From: Acanthochlamys bracteata
Taxonomy: Eukaryota > Streptophyta > Magnoliopsida > Pandanales > Velloziaceae
Reading direction: 5' to 3'
NCBI GenBank assembly: GCA_019914995.1
Contig: CM034126.1
Span: 5,957,001-6,021,000 of the forward strand
DNA: 64,000 bases
Shown: positions 1-12,545 of the stretch, piece after piece
Layout of the letters: the number at the start of each line of letters is the position of its first letter
Numbering within the stretch: position 1 is the first letter of the stretch
Position numbers and translations under genes: made by a program
The notes under the pieces: model-generated
Database searches by the model: none
What the model saw: only the letters and a program-made list of their open reading frames with translations
What the model was told of the DNA's origin: nothing

Positions 1-659
1 TTCTGATATGATTTCTGAGAATAAGAATATTTTTAATGAAGCTTTTTGAAAAGCATTTAAAAATGCCCATGTAACCGTTTGACAGTAAGTTCCAAAAACT
101 TTTAATCTCAACCTTTTATTTCATATTTTTAAATAGCTTTTTATAATATTTAAAAAAATTATTTAAAATTTTAGAAAATATATAAAATTTTTATATCATA
201 AGATCTTATTATTTATTTTTGTTAAAAAAATAAATTTCTCAAAATTTTTTAAACTATTTTTTATTTAAAAATATTCTATTTCTAAATTGAACTGACCTTC
301 GCTTAATACAAACTCTAAATTATCCCCACATATAGGAGAATGTATCCAACAACCTAGAACAAGCATAATAAAAAAAAATTTTAAAAAAAAACTGCAGCAA
401 AAATGGAAGTATTTTGAAATGAAGAAGCTGAGTATAATAAAACCTGCAGGAGAAACTTCAGGACGAAGCTTCCATTCATTCAGGTAGAGATGTGCATGCT
501 GCCACTCGAAAGGGCACCAGCAATATATAATACTGCTAAATTTACATATGCATTACATAATAGCAAACTAGAAATAATAAGTACATAATGCTACATGAAG
601 AAATGTGAACCATATAGAAACAATAACTTCAGAACAATAAAGAGAATAAGACTGCGACC
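1..659. other. Intergenic, no gene seen
   Basis: This is AT-rich sequence downstream of the minus-strand TLDc gene. Positions about 60-300 are very AT-rich and resemble the dispersed short repeats seen elsewhere in the window, but clear terminal repeats are not visible. The 3' untranslated region of the TLDc gene should run leftwards into this stretch. The short open frame starting at 595 matches no family I know and overlaps the last TLDc exon on the opposite strand. Confidence 0.5.
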
Positions 660-3600
660 TCATTCTGTTTGGTCATGCAACATTCGTGAAGTATGCGCAA
701 ATCCCCATAACTGTAGATGGAGCATGTACACAGCACGAGATCAGATTGTGATACAAAAACGTCATTTAATTTGGCAGCTGCAAAAATTACGCATCAACAA
801 GAGCTAGCCCATAATTGTCCAGATTGAGAACCCATGATACAGTACACATCGAATTTGAGCAGAAGTATGAAGAGACTCTTTTTAAGTTTTTTAAAATTTT
901 GTGGCTCTAGTAGAATCACAGTCAATTGCTACTTATTAAACTTGGAGGACATGAAAATGCATGCTTGATTAGTTTATAACTGAAACAGGAATGAATTTTG
1001 AAAAGGTAATACCGATTCTTTGACAGGGACCGTCCAGAAGCAAAAAATAGATCCTTTTGCAAGTTTGAAACTAGTTTGCTAGGCGAAATGATAAGTGAGT
1101 TTCTTATGACAAAAAAACTCTTCAGTCCTTCTTAAAAAAGATAACCTTAGTTTTTCTTGTACACCAACAGACCTATCACTTGCTAACGTCAATTCTTAAA
1201 CACATTTGGTAATATCTAATTCCAGTGGCCTTTCTCAGACACTGTTCTGGATGTTGATGCAAAACTAATAATATGATCCAGCATCAACCACTGAACACCT
1301 ACAATCCGGCAAGTAAAGATTACTACCTAAAGCAATCAGGCACAGAGAATTAGGGAACCCAACAGCACCAAGTAGCGTGGAAAGTTTACAAGGTGGGGAA
1401 ATGCAGTGTTTATATTAGATCCATCAGTACCAAGTCTAAACTCAGATTAATTATGTTTTAAGTGCGAAACTTGTAAGTCTGCAGAATCTCTTTAAAGCCA
1501 TATCTCTCCCACCTAAAATTACCACCTCTTTAGTGCACAGACTAGAAAAGCCAAAATGACTCCCTAAGTTTCTACATATGTTGCAAATTATGAAGGCAGC
1601 ACAGTTCCTGAAAGAAAACAATGGTGATCATACTTGATGACTACCACAATATCCACTCTTACTCAGCCAACATGCTTAGGATGCAGGGTCTTAAATGATG
1701 TCAACCTATATCAAAGCTCAAAGTTAACTTGCTTGGACTCCTTAGTTATCATGGAATAGTGACATCAACGGAAGGTATATGAGCATGGTCCTACATGTAG
1801 ATTTGATGTATGCACATAAGTAAAATCTATCTTCAAAACAATGCGAAAGAAAATAACCTTTTACCAGATGACAAGAAGAAATACATTTAAATTTAGAACA
1901 GATAACAGTCTAAAAGAAGATCCAGTCACCAAAAAGATGCATACTACCTCAACATTCTTCAACTCAAACTCTTTACTATGGGCCAAACATGAATTCCCGA
2001 ATGTTTCACAAGGTCCGCTGGTGCCATGTAACCTTTCAAAATTATAACCAGAAGTTCAGATAACATCATTTAAGAAATATTACGATTTTGTTTTCCCATC
2101 ATTAAAGGATCACTGTCAACTACCGCTTAGGCAATAGACGCATGATTAGAAACCCCACAGACAATATGGAGATGCAAGAGTAATTTCTTACAGATCTTCA
2201 TCCAGGAGTAACGCAAAGCTGCCACCGCCACCAAACGCCAAAACATCACTCAAGCAAAGGTAGTAGTATCTATTTGCACCTACACATGAAAAAGCTTGTT
2301 CTTGGAAGCTGTTGATTGTAAATAAAATTACAACTTCAAAGGACATGTAGAAGAAACACATTTTTTTTAAAAAATATTTTTTATTTTAATTGTTTTAATA
2401 CAAACATTGTAGCAAAGATATACAATTGCGAGCTTATCTAGTGAATAATTGATAATACCCAATGTCTCCAGACTTAAGCCTAAATCTCCTGCCAAAAAGC
2501 ACTCTTAGGGCTGTGCACACTAAATCCATATCTTAACCAATCTATAAAATATTATCTTTAGTCAAAATCACTTCACAATATTTTAATTGTATCTGATATA
2601 ATCCGGAGCCAAATGTTCAAAACAAAATTCCTTCTCATGCATAGGAGTAGAAAACAGAAAAGCAAATAGTCTAACTACTTGAGCTTCTCACTTTATCACT
2701 ACACATCATTCCACTGTCAGGAACATAGTCCTTTCCATGAGGCAGTCACGAATAACTTCGAATAAAAGAGAAAAATGTCAGTGTTTATCTAGGAACGATA
2801 CAATTCTCATAGCTTCTTCCCTAAGTTCATGCTTTCTTAGATCTTATATTAGAGATCCATGGCTCTAAGACTTGGCGATCCAATCAACCATTACCTAGTT
2901 TTCTCCATTCTGTAGTCATCCAATAACAAGAACAAAAAAATGATAACCACATCTTCTAGTACAATCTAACATTTCATAGTGGCAGTATTATAACATCATC
3001 ATGCTATATGGGCTAAACTTTTTGCCATCTTCCAATTTCACAACTATTTAATTCAAAATAACAATTTTCATAATATACATCCAAGTAATAGGCGGATTCT
3101 AACCACAAGCATAATTTCAGATCAAACTATTTGGGATGTTTAAATCAGAAGAAATTCTCATAAAACCAAATACTAATCTTACTCATGTGGAAATGCTTAC
3201 CAGTAGCTTTGAAAAGCCTTGGATCTCCATACCTTGTTGTAAACACAAATGTTTGGCTCGTCCCCTACTTTGAAAGCCCCAAAATCATATCACTTGCATT
3301 ACAATAGAAATCTTGATAAGAAAAAAGTTTGAGTTGTAAGGGCTTGCCTGGTACTTTCTTTTGGCTGTAGGCTTCAGGGGACTCTCCAGTAGACCACCAA
3401 ACACAGCACCTTGTGTATCTCCAACAATCTATTACTCAAGAAGAGACAAATTGCAATGTGAATTAAAAACTTTTAATCAATCATCCACTCCTTGAAGTAA
3501 CATAATATACTAACAATATGTTTCCAAACAAAAGTTAATTATAACTTAAAAATAGTGCCTAGACGATTAGGTATTTGGGTAGAAGCTCTACTCACCAAGA

Positions 3601-6106
3601 GACAAAAACCAGGAAGACTGGTGCTCTTGCGAAGAAGTGTGCGCAATGATATCCCATGTTTCAATGTGCTGCCCTTCATTGGTGGGAGCAGCAAGATATC
3701 GATGAAAGAAACAAGACAAAAAGCACAAAATTAAATGCAACCCAATATCAGCTTACCTATAAAGTAAGATCCATCGGCAACCTTTAATGATATTAGGAAG
3801 ACATGATTGCAAGAATTCCAATAGATGAGGCGATATGAATGTAGACTTGTCAGAGAGACATGGAACAAGCTCTTTCGAGTCATCTGACATACAGACTTCT
3901 TCAATTATGTTAGAGCCGCTAACAGCCTTTTCAGAAACATGATGAGTATTTTCTTTAGGTTCAATAGCATCATCACTCTCACTCTCTGTTGTAGATTCTA
4001 GATTCGGATCCATTGGTCTATGTTTCCACAAATTCCCATTGGGTTTCCACCGAGTAGGGGGTGAGCCTAGTGGTAAAGGTATTGTCTTATGAGGAGTTGA
4101 ATCAGCATCTGATTTGTGTCCATCTCTGACAAAGCGTGAAGTAGGAAGAAGAGATAAAAAGAATGATGTAGCTGGCGACTTCTTTGGAGGGGAAAGTTCG
4201 TCAGACCATAAAGGTACTGTCTACATATTTCATGTAATTAATTAAGAACTGTTACAATATAAATCTTGCAAATAGAAAACAAACTAAAAATTCTGGAATA
4301 CATTAGATAAACATTTCAGATTGTTCTAACCTAAAGATATAAGCTCTCCTTGGCGGATCATTTAAGAACAAAAATAAGACTACGGAAAAAATAAGTTGCA
4401 CGTATGAAGTAACATAAAAGCTATTATTCTTTGAAATTAAAAAAAAAGGAATAATCAGGAGTTTCCATAAAGAAATGACAACTACTGTAGTAAATGATAG
4501 TGTCTCCCTAAGCAGTAAACAGATAACCATAGAAAGTCCATATCACATGACAAGTCAAAAGTTCATTTTTATCTTTTCTCATTTCAAAAAGCAACCTCAT
4601 CTGAAATATGAAAAAGAACAACCCCAGGTATTCTAATCACATCAGCCATAACTTAGTGACTGCATTCCACCACGTGTTGTTAACTTGTTTCTCACCAATC
4701 TGAGATGATAAAAGACCAAGTAAAAAGAGAAAATTCCCTAGCTAAAAGGCAAAATGGTTTGGATAATGGTTTTGAAAATCAGGAATTATGAGCAAAGCTG
4801 AAGATAATAGAGAAAGCAATTAAACATTCATAAAAGATAAAGAAGATACATTGCATAAGGTAGATCTACATCCGAGTAAACAAGTGTTAAATATTCTAAG
4901 GACAATAAAGTAGTAAAGCTTTGTAATAACGTATTATTCACAATCCCAATTTTCTTCACGAAGACTTTTTGGCTCATTCCAAATGGGTAGACTAAGATCT
5001 GAACTTCTTTGGGGTTAGCGACCTAGTCACAATATCCTGCATTGTCTTATGCCCAAAAAGATTACCAGTTCACCTATTCTATGATCATTTAAGATATAAC
5101 CACACAGATCAATTCAACTATTATCAATGATCATTTTAGATATAGAACTATGGTTGCCTCTCCAGATTAAATGCAAACTAGTTGCAACATCTAAATCAGC
5201 AAAGAGAAGCACTTGAAATTCTAAATGTAATGAGCCTAAGGAAATATCACATAGCAGCTATCTTCTAGTCATGGTAAAAAATAACTGAATATATCTGCTT
5301 TCAAATGAAAATGAGGTCCAGCTAGCCATAGTGAGCTCTCAAACTTTAGAAGAAGAAACATCACTACTAGTCAATCATGTGATTCTCACAAAACAATTAC
5401 TAGTTCATATCATTAAGCTATACTTCTGGTCTTCTAGGACATCTTAGCTAGATCCAACCCCTGCAGAGTTCACACCTTGAATAAACAATGTAACCTAATG
5501 CATTGTGACTGTAAAAGCAATAAGCTGAGTTCCCTTCATGCATTGTGACATGATTACGTATTTCAAGCATAGCAACAGATTAGACATGCGGTTATGTATT
5601 AGCTAGGGATAAGGCTTGAAATACATAATCATGTCACTATGCTTGAAATGCTAGATCAAGAAGGAACAAACATGTCAAGCGTCTTAAATCCAGCCTAGAG
5701 CCCCATTCTAAGAAAGACAAGATAGCAGAAAGGTAAAATATCTAAAAATCTGCACATTTCCCACAATCAACCAATACAGTCTGCCAATATAATCATACAA
5801 ACTACAGATCCGTGACGTACATTTGGCAATAAACGCCACATTTCCCCACAGTTTCGTTAAATCTCCACTGCTCCAATTCAGGGAAACAAATGGCACATAT
5901 TACACTAGAGCTCAAATTGCAAATTAGATGAATCAAATATAAAATTGAATAGAATAGTAGTTCTTTACCTGCTGCTGTTGACCAGAATCCCGTGGATCAA
6001 GTGGCGTATCAGACGCTGCTGCCTCTGCTGCGTAGCGGTGCGAGGAAGAATCAGCGAGCAAGCGAGAAAGCCTGTCCGCTACCTTCTCTTTCCACGACGA
6101 ACTCAT
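660..6106 (-). CDS. TLDc-domain protein (eight exons)
   Basis: The model joins exons 5969-6106, 3757-4220, 3596-3668, 3348-3428, 3201-3264, 2192-2279, 1948-2032 and 660-710 on the minus strand. This gives 1044 nt and 347 residues, and all phases close. Residues 1-180 are low-complexity and serine-rich, as in plant TLDc proteins. About 180-340 form the TLDc domain, with the recognisable pieces LPNIIKGCRW, GISLRTLL, GAVFGGLLESPLK, TFVFTT, GANRYYYLC, FGGGGSFAL, GTSGPCETFGN and the closing LWGFAH. TLDc proteins (the OXR1/NCOA7/TBC1D24 group) are linked in animals to oxidative-stress resistance and V-ATPase binding; the role of the plant members is poorly defined. The intron between exons 4 and 5 (3265-3347) has a GC donor instead of GT. 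Intron 1 is about 1.75 kb. The start follows the first ATG of the first exon, which is divergent from RPL37. An additional small phase-0 exon inside intron 1 cannot be excluded. Confidence 0.88.
5546..5636. repeat. Inverted repeat (hairpin) in TLDc intron 1
   Basis: Arms at 5546-5567 and 5615-5636 are 22 bp each, match at 21 of 22 positions, and are separated by 47 bp. A shorter echo of the arm (TATGCTTGAAATG) follows directly. It looks like a small fold-back element or MITE remnant. No function can be claimed. Confidence 0.7.
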
Positions 6107-6546
6107 TCTAGCGATCGCAAGATCTCAACTTCCCCGTTGTCGCCTGTTACCAAGCATAAGACAGAGACAAGAAGAGAAGAAGAAGTGGTTGCGACGAAAT
6201 CAGAAATGGCGACGGGCCGTATGTCGCGGGGCATACAAGAATGAACAAAACAAATATGGTGAACTAAAGCGTACGCGGGAATATTGCATGTTGCGTGTCT
6301 GAAGTAATGTTGTGTTTATTCGCGTGGCACGAAAATAATAACAGCAAGCTGGCCCATTTCTTTCACCAAGAAAAAAGCCCAATAAGGCCTTCTTACGTCC
6401 CAATTGATAGAAAACATTTGGAGAAACGAGGGGGGACTTACAAAAGCCCATCACCGGTCTACGGCGCGCCCTAGGACTTCTCACTCTCTTCCTGTCTCGC
6501 TCTCTCCCGCCGCCGCAAGCTTCGAGACTACCGCCTCGCCGCTGAA
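6107..6546. promoter_or_regulatory. Shared divergent promoter TLDc / RPL37 with site II motifs
   Basis: Only 440 bp separate the two start codons, which face away from each other. The interval holds three site II elements (TGGGCC or TGGGCT, read on the minus strand) at 6351-6356, 6376-6381 and 6445-6450. Site II motifs, bound by TCP factors, are typical of plant ribosomal-protein and other growth-linked promoters, which fits the RPL37 side. A pyrimidine-rich tract (about 6476-6515) just upstream of the RPL37 ATG fits the leader of a translation-machinery mRNA. That both genes share regulation is an inference. Confidence 0.65.
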
Positions 6547-9500
6547 ATGGTGACGCCGGAATTCTTATTCTAACCTAATTCCGATTTCAAATCGAGCTCG
6601 AAATCTGTTTGAGGGTGATTGGTTTGATGCGGTTGTTGTTTCTCGTCGCAGGGTAAGGGAACGGGAAGCTTTGGTAAGCGTCGCAACAAGACGCACACGC
6701 TCTGTGTTCGCTGTGGTCGGAGGAGTTTTCACATTCAGAAGAGTACCTGTGCTTCATGTGGTTACCCTTCTGCCAGAATCCGCAAGTGTATGCTTATTAA
6801 CTTTTCTTTGTAGTTTTTGCTGTTAAACTTGTCTTTTTTTTTGCGTGTTCTGCTTTGTCAATCGATTTTAATATGCATTTCTGTTCTGCTTTTTCGATCG
6901 ATTTTAATATGTATTTGTGTTCTGCTTTGGCGATCGATTTTAACATATGCATTTGTGTTTTTGTAGTGCCGTTATCGAATTTGGGGATTTGTATTTCGGA
7001 TAATTGATGCTTTGTTAGAGAAGCATTGTTTTCCTTAATCTACGAAACGTTTCTGATTATCAGCTACTTATTTTATAATTATGTGTTATTTAAGAAGAGG
7101 AGAAGTAACTTGCAGAATGAGGAGCATAGGATATTAAAGCTTAGATTTGGTTGGAAGGAAATAGCTATGTGATCAGTTGTTCATTTCAAATCAGTAATAA
7201 CTTTTGTCTTGGGATTTGCGTATTCTAGATAAGCCTTTGTACTTAAAATGAAGAGACATCCATCTAACAATAAGTAGACAATTAGTCGAGTTCATACTTT
7301 CAACTAACTTGTAGGTGGATTTTCTTTAGCCGCAAGGGTACCTCAAGGTATTCAAAGCTGTATTTGTTTCCAATTGCTAGGACTTTTTAGAAGTTAATTT
7401 GCATAGATCATAAATTTCAAATTTAGAAACACAATGATTATCATTAAACTTAAATTAAGAGAAGCGTACTTTAATCCATTGCGGTCGTTCTCAATTAATT
7501 GTTTTTCTTCTGTAAAATTTGATTTCTTTTTCTTAATCCCTTTGTTAATTATGAAGAATAAATTAGTAGTGATGGAATTGAGAAAACTTCAAATTTCAAA
7601 TTATGAACAGAAAGAGGACTAGATTTCTTTTAGGGTATTAGTTATAATCCACTTTCCATCATTATGGGTAACTACATAATAACTGCTAAAAAATTAACCA
7701 ATAGAAATGTAGCAAACAATTAGTTTTGTAAATCAATTAAAACATGCCACTGCTCCACATCTAACATTCTTTGACTTAGCTCATTTGTTATAATTTAACT
7801 TCATAATTTAAAAAAGATATAATACGCAAATTATAAAAGATAAAGTCTTTCTTTCATTGGTGACATAGTAATCTCATCATTAACTAACACTTGTGATGGC
7901 AGTTTCATATCGTTAACATGTACCATAAATATACTTTTAAACTTAACATGATCGATAGGTGAGAAGTACAATAATACAATAATATTTTTGCAGAAGATAT
8001 CCTATTAGTATATATATATATATAGTCCATTAATGTATATACCAATAAAAGAAACATGATTTACAAATATTTAGGAATAACGCATAAACGAGTTATTGTA
8101 TTAAATACATATATATTAAAAATTATTGAAATGCTTGTTCTTTCAACAAGTTCAATAAATATATTTGCGGGCAACCCTTTAGTGGGAGTCGTAATTATAA
8201 GAATAGTGCTAACGTTCCCAATTGACACTATTTCTTTCTAAATTTCTTCTTTAATAGTAATATATTTTAAGTTTATAAATTTAGCATCTTTAGAATATTT
8301 GTTCTTTTAGAGAAAAAGTTTGATGCAAAATTATCACAATAAATTTCATCGGCTTGGGAATACTATCGATAGAGTCAAGATGTGAAAGTTTCGTAGCTAA
8401 TTAACATGAGTCGTTGCCTTAAAACATGCCACAAATTCAGGTTCCATACTAGAAGTAGTATTAATATACCGTTTCACACACATTTTCATGAGATTGCTCT
8501 TTTAGCTAAAAGGAACACGTATACGAATGTGAAATTTCTAGTATTAAAACGTCCAATAAGTTTTGAATCTAACAGTTCGACAATCTACATTACCAAATAT
8601 TCTATGAGTGCGCATATGATCTTTTGTTCCTTATAAGTCTCAATGCTTTCTTTGCAATTTTTTTGTGATTATACCTTGAATTACTTTGATTTTGGTCCAG
8701 TATTCGGATGGTAAAACTGATGTCAAGTTTTATATATGTTTGAGCATACATCAATCTTCCAATAAGAGATGCATAAGAAGTTTTATACATTTGTTTGTGT
8801 TCATATTCATTCTTTAGATATTGAGTAAGGTTGAATTTGCCACTTTTTTCGGAGTTGGAATAATGCTTGAGCAATTTTTCATTCCAAATCTTTCTAAAAT
8901 TTTAGTAAGTTATTTTTTGTGAGATAATCCTAACAATTTCTGTGATTGTTATCGAGAAATTTCAATTTTGATCACATAAGTTGTCTCTTTCAGATCTTTT
9001 ATTTAAAATTTTTTAAGAGATTTTTTGATATTATGTAATATTTTGATCGTTTTTTGCAAGAAAGATATCACCAACATAAAAAGTAGTAAACTTGCTCCCA
9101 CTAATCTGTAGAAATATGCATTGATCAATAGAGTATTTTTAAATTCAAAGAAGGTGATACCATTGCTAAGAAGCTTGCTTAAGTCTGTATATTAATTTTT
9201 TAAGTTTAAACACCAATTGTTCTTTTCCTTTAACCAAAACACCTTCAGTTTGACACTTATTTACTTCTTTATCTAAATTTTCATTTAAAAATATAGTTTT
9301 TCATATTCATTTCTTGCCACTTCAAATCATAATGAACTATCAAAGTCATAATTCTAAAATGAGTCCTTGAAACTTGTGAAAATGTTTCATTGTAAACTTG
9401 TGCCATTCCTCTAAGTGAAATCAAGTTTTATAGCTTTTTTCTTGACCAATTGTGTTGATTTTAGAAATTTTGATATTTTCTGTTAATTCTTTCTTAATTC

Positions 9501-12500
9501 TGTAGAAGAAAGTTTTACTGATGGAATTGAGAAAAATTCTACGTCTCTAAATTATGGATAGTGAGAGGATCAGATATATTCTGAGGGATGCAGTTATTAA
9601 TACATGTTGTATCATAATAGTAGTTATAGATAAGTCCTCAAAATTAACCAATAGGTTCTTATCAAATATGGTGTAGCGAAGCCTTCGGCAAAATAATACT
9701 TGATGCGGTTATTATACTTAATTCATATTTTAATCTTTCTAAGATTATGATTTCTAAGATAGGAAATTAGATGAGAAACTCCACGATTAATGCAGTTATG
9801 TACTTAAATCATTTTTTAATCTTCTAATGTTAAGATTCCTAAGATAAGGAATCAGATGAATAATAGAGAAACTCCACGAAAGAAAGATTAACGATCGTAT
9901 ATATTACTTAATGAAAAATTGCCCAAATAAACCAACGAGTAACTAATAATCCTACTATAGATTAAGAAAAGCTATTATTCTCATTTGTGACGAATCACGT
10001 ATCCTACGATTTCTTGTGACGAATAACTTTAATTTTTTAAAATTTATTGGCTAATTCTGAATAGTTATCTATAACTATCCATTATGATGGAGCGTGGGTT
10101 AATAATTGCATTCCTCAAAATAGATCTGGTCCTCTCTCAATCCATAATCTACATATTTGAAGTTTTATCAATTCTATCACTAAAAAGTTTTCCATCAGAA
10201 TTAAGAAAGAGAAATAAGGTTTTCTAACAACAAAGCAATTAATTAATCAAAATATGCTTTCTCTTATTTTGAGTTTAGTGAAACTCATTTATTAAATACT
10301 AATAGGATATGTCTTTATAAAAATATTATTATATACCATTATTATACTTTGCACTTTTCAGTTGTGTTAAATTTAAGACTAATTTGTGGTTCATGGAATT
10401 ATTGGTCATATTAAATTAAGGCTAATTTATGGTGCATGGAAGAAATTATGTTGAGTTAATGATATGGAACCAAAGCACGTAGTGTTAGTCTTTACTTAAT
10501 AATGCTATTATGATGTGAGCAATGAACAAAAGAGTTTAGTCTTTATAATTAGCACATGAGCCAAGTGGAAGAATATTGGATGTGGCCTATGTGGCATTAA
10601 TTAGGTTAATGAAGTGATTGTTTACTAAAATCTAGTGGGTAAGTTTTGAGAAGTTATTATGTAACTATCTATAATGATGGAAAGTGGGTTATAACTGAAG
10701 CCCTAATTGAAATCTGATCATCTCTCTATCCATTGTTTGAGATAGAATTTTCCTCAATTTCATCATTGATAATTTTAAGAAATGTATTAATAGAGAATAT
10801 TCAGTGTTTTTAAAAGAAAGATAGGAAAAGATTGTCATGGATCAAGGTACATTTCTCTTAATTTAAAGCTTTAAAAACTCAATGATTTTCACTAAAATTT
10901 AGTTAAGAAAAGTCTACCTTGATCTTTGCCGATCGTTCTCGATCAATCACTTTTCTTTTAGAGAACCTGATTTCTCTCTTTTAATTTTTTTACTTAATTC
11001 TGAAAAAGAAAAGATTAAGAGAGAGAAATCATTTTTATAAAAATAAAAAGCAATTTATCGAGAAAGATCACCATGGATCAAGGTATGATTTGTTTTAATT
11101 TATTTTCAAGTTTAGTGAAAGTCATTGTGTTTTTATATGTGGAAATTTATGATCTATGTAAAATGATTGTTGCATAAATTAAGAAAATCTAACACCAATA
11201 ACGCATTTATGCCATCTGAAGCTTCGTGCATACTCTAATATATGATTACCATAGTTTAGATCCTGTATCACCTTACATTTCTAATCTCTGTGGATGTTGG
11301 TCACATGTGCGGTACTTGTTTATAATTCTGTATGTGATGGTATGCCCCCTACTTTTTGTTGTTTATGTTTTCTTTTTCAATGTCAAAGCATGTTTTGGTA
11401 TGTTATACAACTTCAGTAATATTGGCCAGTTTTGACATAAAGAACGCGATTCTGGGTGGCAGTTGATATGATATACAATTACTTCATCGGTCCTCTCCCA
11501 AATTCAAAATGTTCTCAATAACTGCAAGCAGTTGTACAACTTGGTTCCAGTTTACCTGCAGTTGGATTCTTCTGAAACATGTTTTCATTTTTGGGATCTA
11601 GTCTGTTAATCCATTGAACCTTTGTTTCTAAAAGATCGAAACTCTAACAACATTGCTTTTTTCATTTAAAGCTATTCTTCTTTGTGGAATTGAAGTAGTA
11701 GTTTTATGTTCATGTAGTTATGTTGTTTCTTTTCACCGAGATAATACTTTGTTGTTAATATTTCAGATAACTGGAGTGTGAAGGCCATAAGAAGGAAGAC
11801 GACAGGCACTGGAAGGATGAGGTACCTTCGCCATGTTCCTCGTCGATTCAAAAGTGGTTTCAGAGAAGGTAATTTCTTCCCTTGCCTTGTTAAGCTCATA
11901 TGTAGGTTTCTATTGTAATTTATTCTTTATTAACAAACCTTTTTTCTTACTTTCTAGTATTCCCAGTGTAAAAGTTAAGACTCATTAATCTCAGCCATAT
12001 GACAAAGATTTTGGTTTTTTGCTTAAAACTCCATTATGTATGCAATGTTGAATTCTGTGGACCTCAACCAGGAAAACACATACTCTCTGTTTCTTGCTAT
12101 AAACTTTTTCAAAAATGCAACAGCTACTGTTCATTATTTCTCTTCCAAGAACTTTTACTATGCAAGTTTAATGAGATCCTCCATGTCAAGGCCAGTAATG
12201 GCCTGATTGTCCAAGATTGAGATGTTGAACATGAGTGGATGTAATTGTACTGGTCACAGTAGTAATGTACGGGTTTCATGTGCAAGCATGTTGACCTTGA
12301 CTTGATCAAGACCACCTTTGGCCTTAACGAACAGCACATTTCAAGTTGAATTATGGTTTATTCTTATTCGATTTGTAAACATATTTCATGTGAACTTATA
12401 GTAGTCAGGAAATTATTTGTTTTTTATTTTTATTTTTAATTTGAAGTGTTAGTTTATCTTGGCTCCAATTTGTGATAGTCGTATTTTCTCTCCAGGGACC

Positions 12501-12545
12501 CAAGCAAACCCGAGGAAGAAGAGTGCAGCTGCTGCAACCTTCTAA
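6547..12545 (+). CDS. RPL37: 60S ribosomal protein L37 (eL37)
   Basis: The model joins 6547-6549, 6652-6787, 11767-11868 and 12496-12545. This gives 291 nt and 96 residues, the usual length of eukaryotic eL37. The first coding exon is just the ATG; exon 2 begins [18 protein letters not shown]. The zinc-ribbon cysteines are present as C-x2-C (CVRC) and C-x2-C (CASC). The rest matches the family closely: [33 protein letters not shown], then a basic and alanine-rich tail ending TF. eL37 is a core, rRNA-binding protein of the large cytosolic ribosomal subunit. The second intron is very long for such a gene (about 5 kb), because copia and LTR-derived sequence is lodged in it; the junctions remain canonical GT-AG. 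Expression is probably driven by the divergent site II promoter. Confidence 0.95.
7485..9690 (-). mobile_element. Ty1/copia retrotransposon fossil in RPL37 intron 2
   Basis: Read on the minus strand, about 9400 to 8050 resembles the copia reverse transcriptase and RNase H regions. Recognisable stretches include a [13 protein letters not shown]-like block at about 8740-8790 and the end of RNase H near 8100-8450. LTR-like direct repeats lie on both sides, at about 7485-7745 and 9480-9690; both carry the shared core GTGATGGAATTGAGAAAA or a close variant. The element is badly broken and looks old. Its borders are estimates. It lies antisense to RPL37 transcription. Confidence 0.75.
10020..11130. 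repeat. LTR-derived copies in inverted and direct orientation
   Basis: Blocks at about 10070-10215 and 10650-10800 are reverse complements of the LTR-like sequence at 9480-9620 and 7540-7690. About 10910-11005 repeats the outer part of the 7445-7530 sequence in direct orientation. About 10985-11080 is its reverse complement, so 10905-11080 is close to palindromic. At least four copies of one LTR family therefore sit in this intron in both orientations. The borders are approximate. Confidence 0.6.

Noticed and set aside
500-560. Possible last exon of the TLDc gene near 500
   Set aside because: It gave no match to the TLDc ending. The true end, LWGFAH and stop, was found at 660-710 with a proper acceptor.
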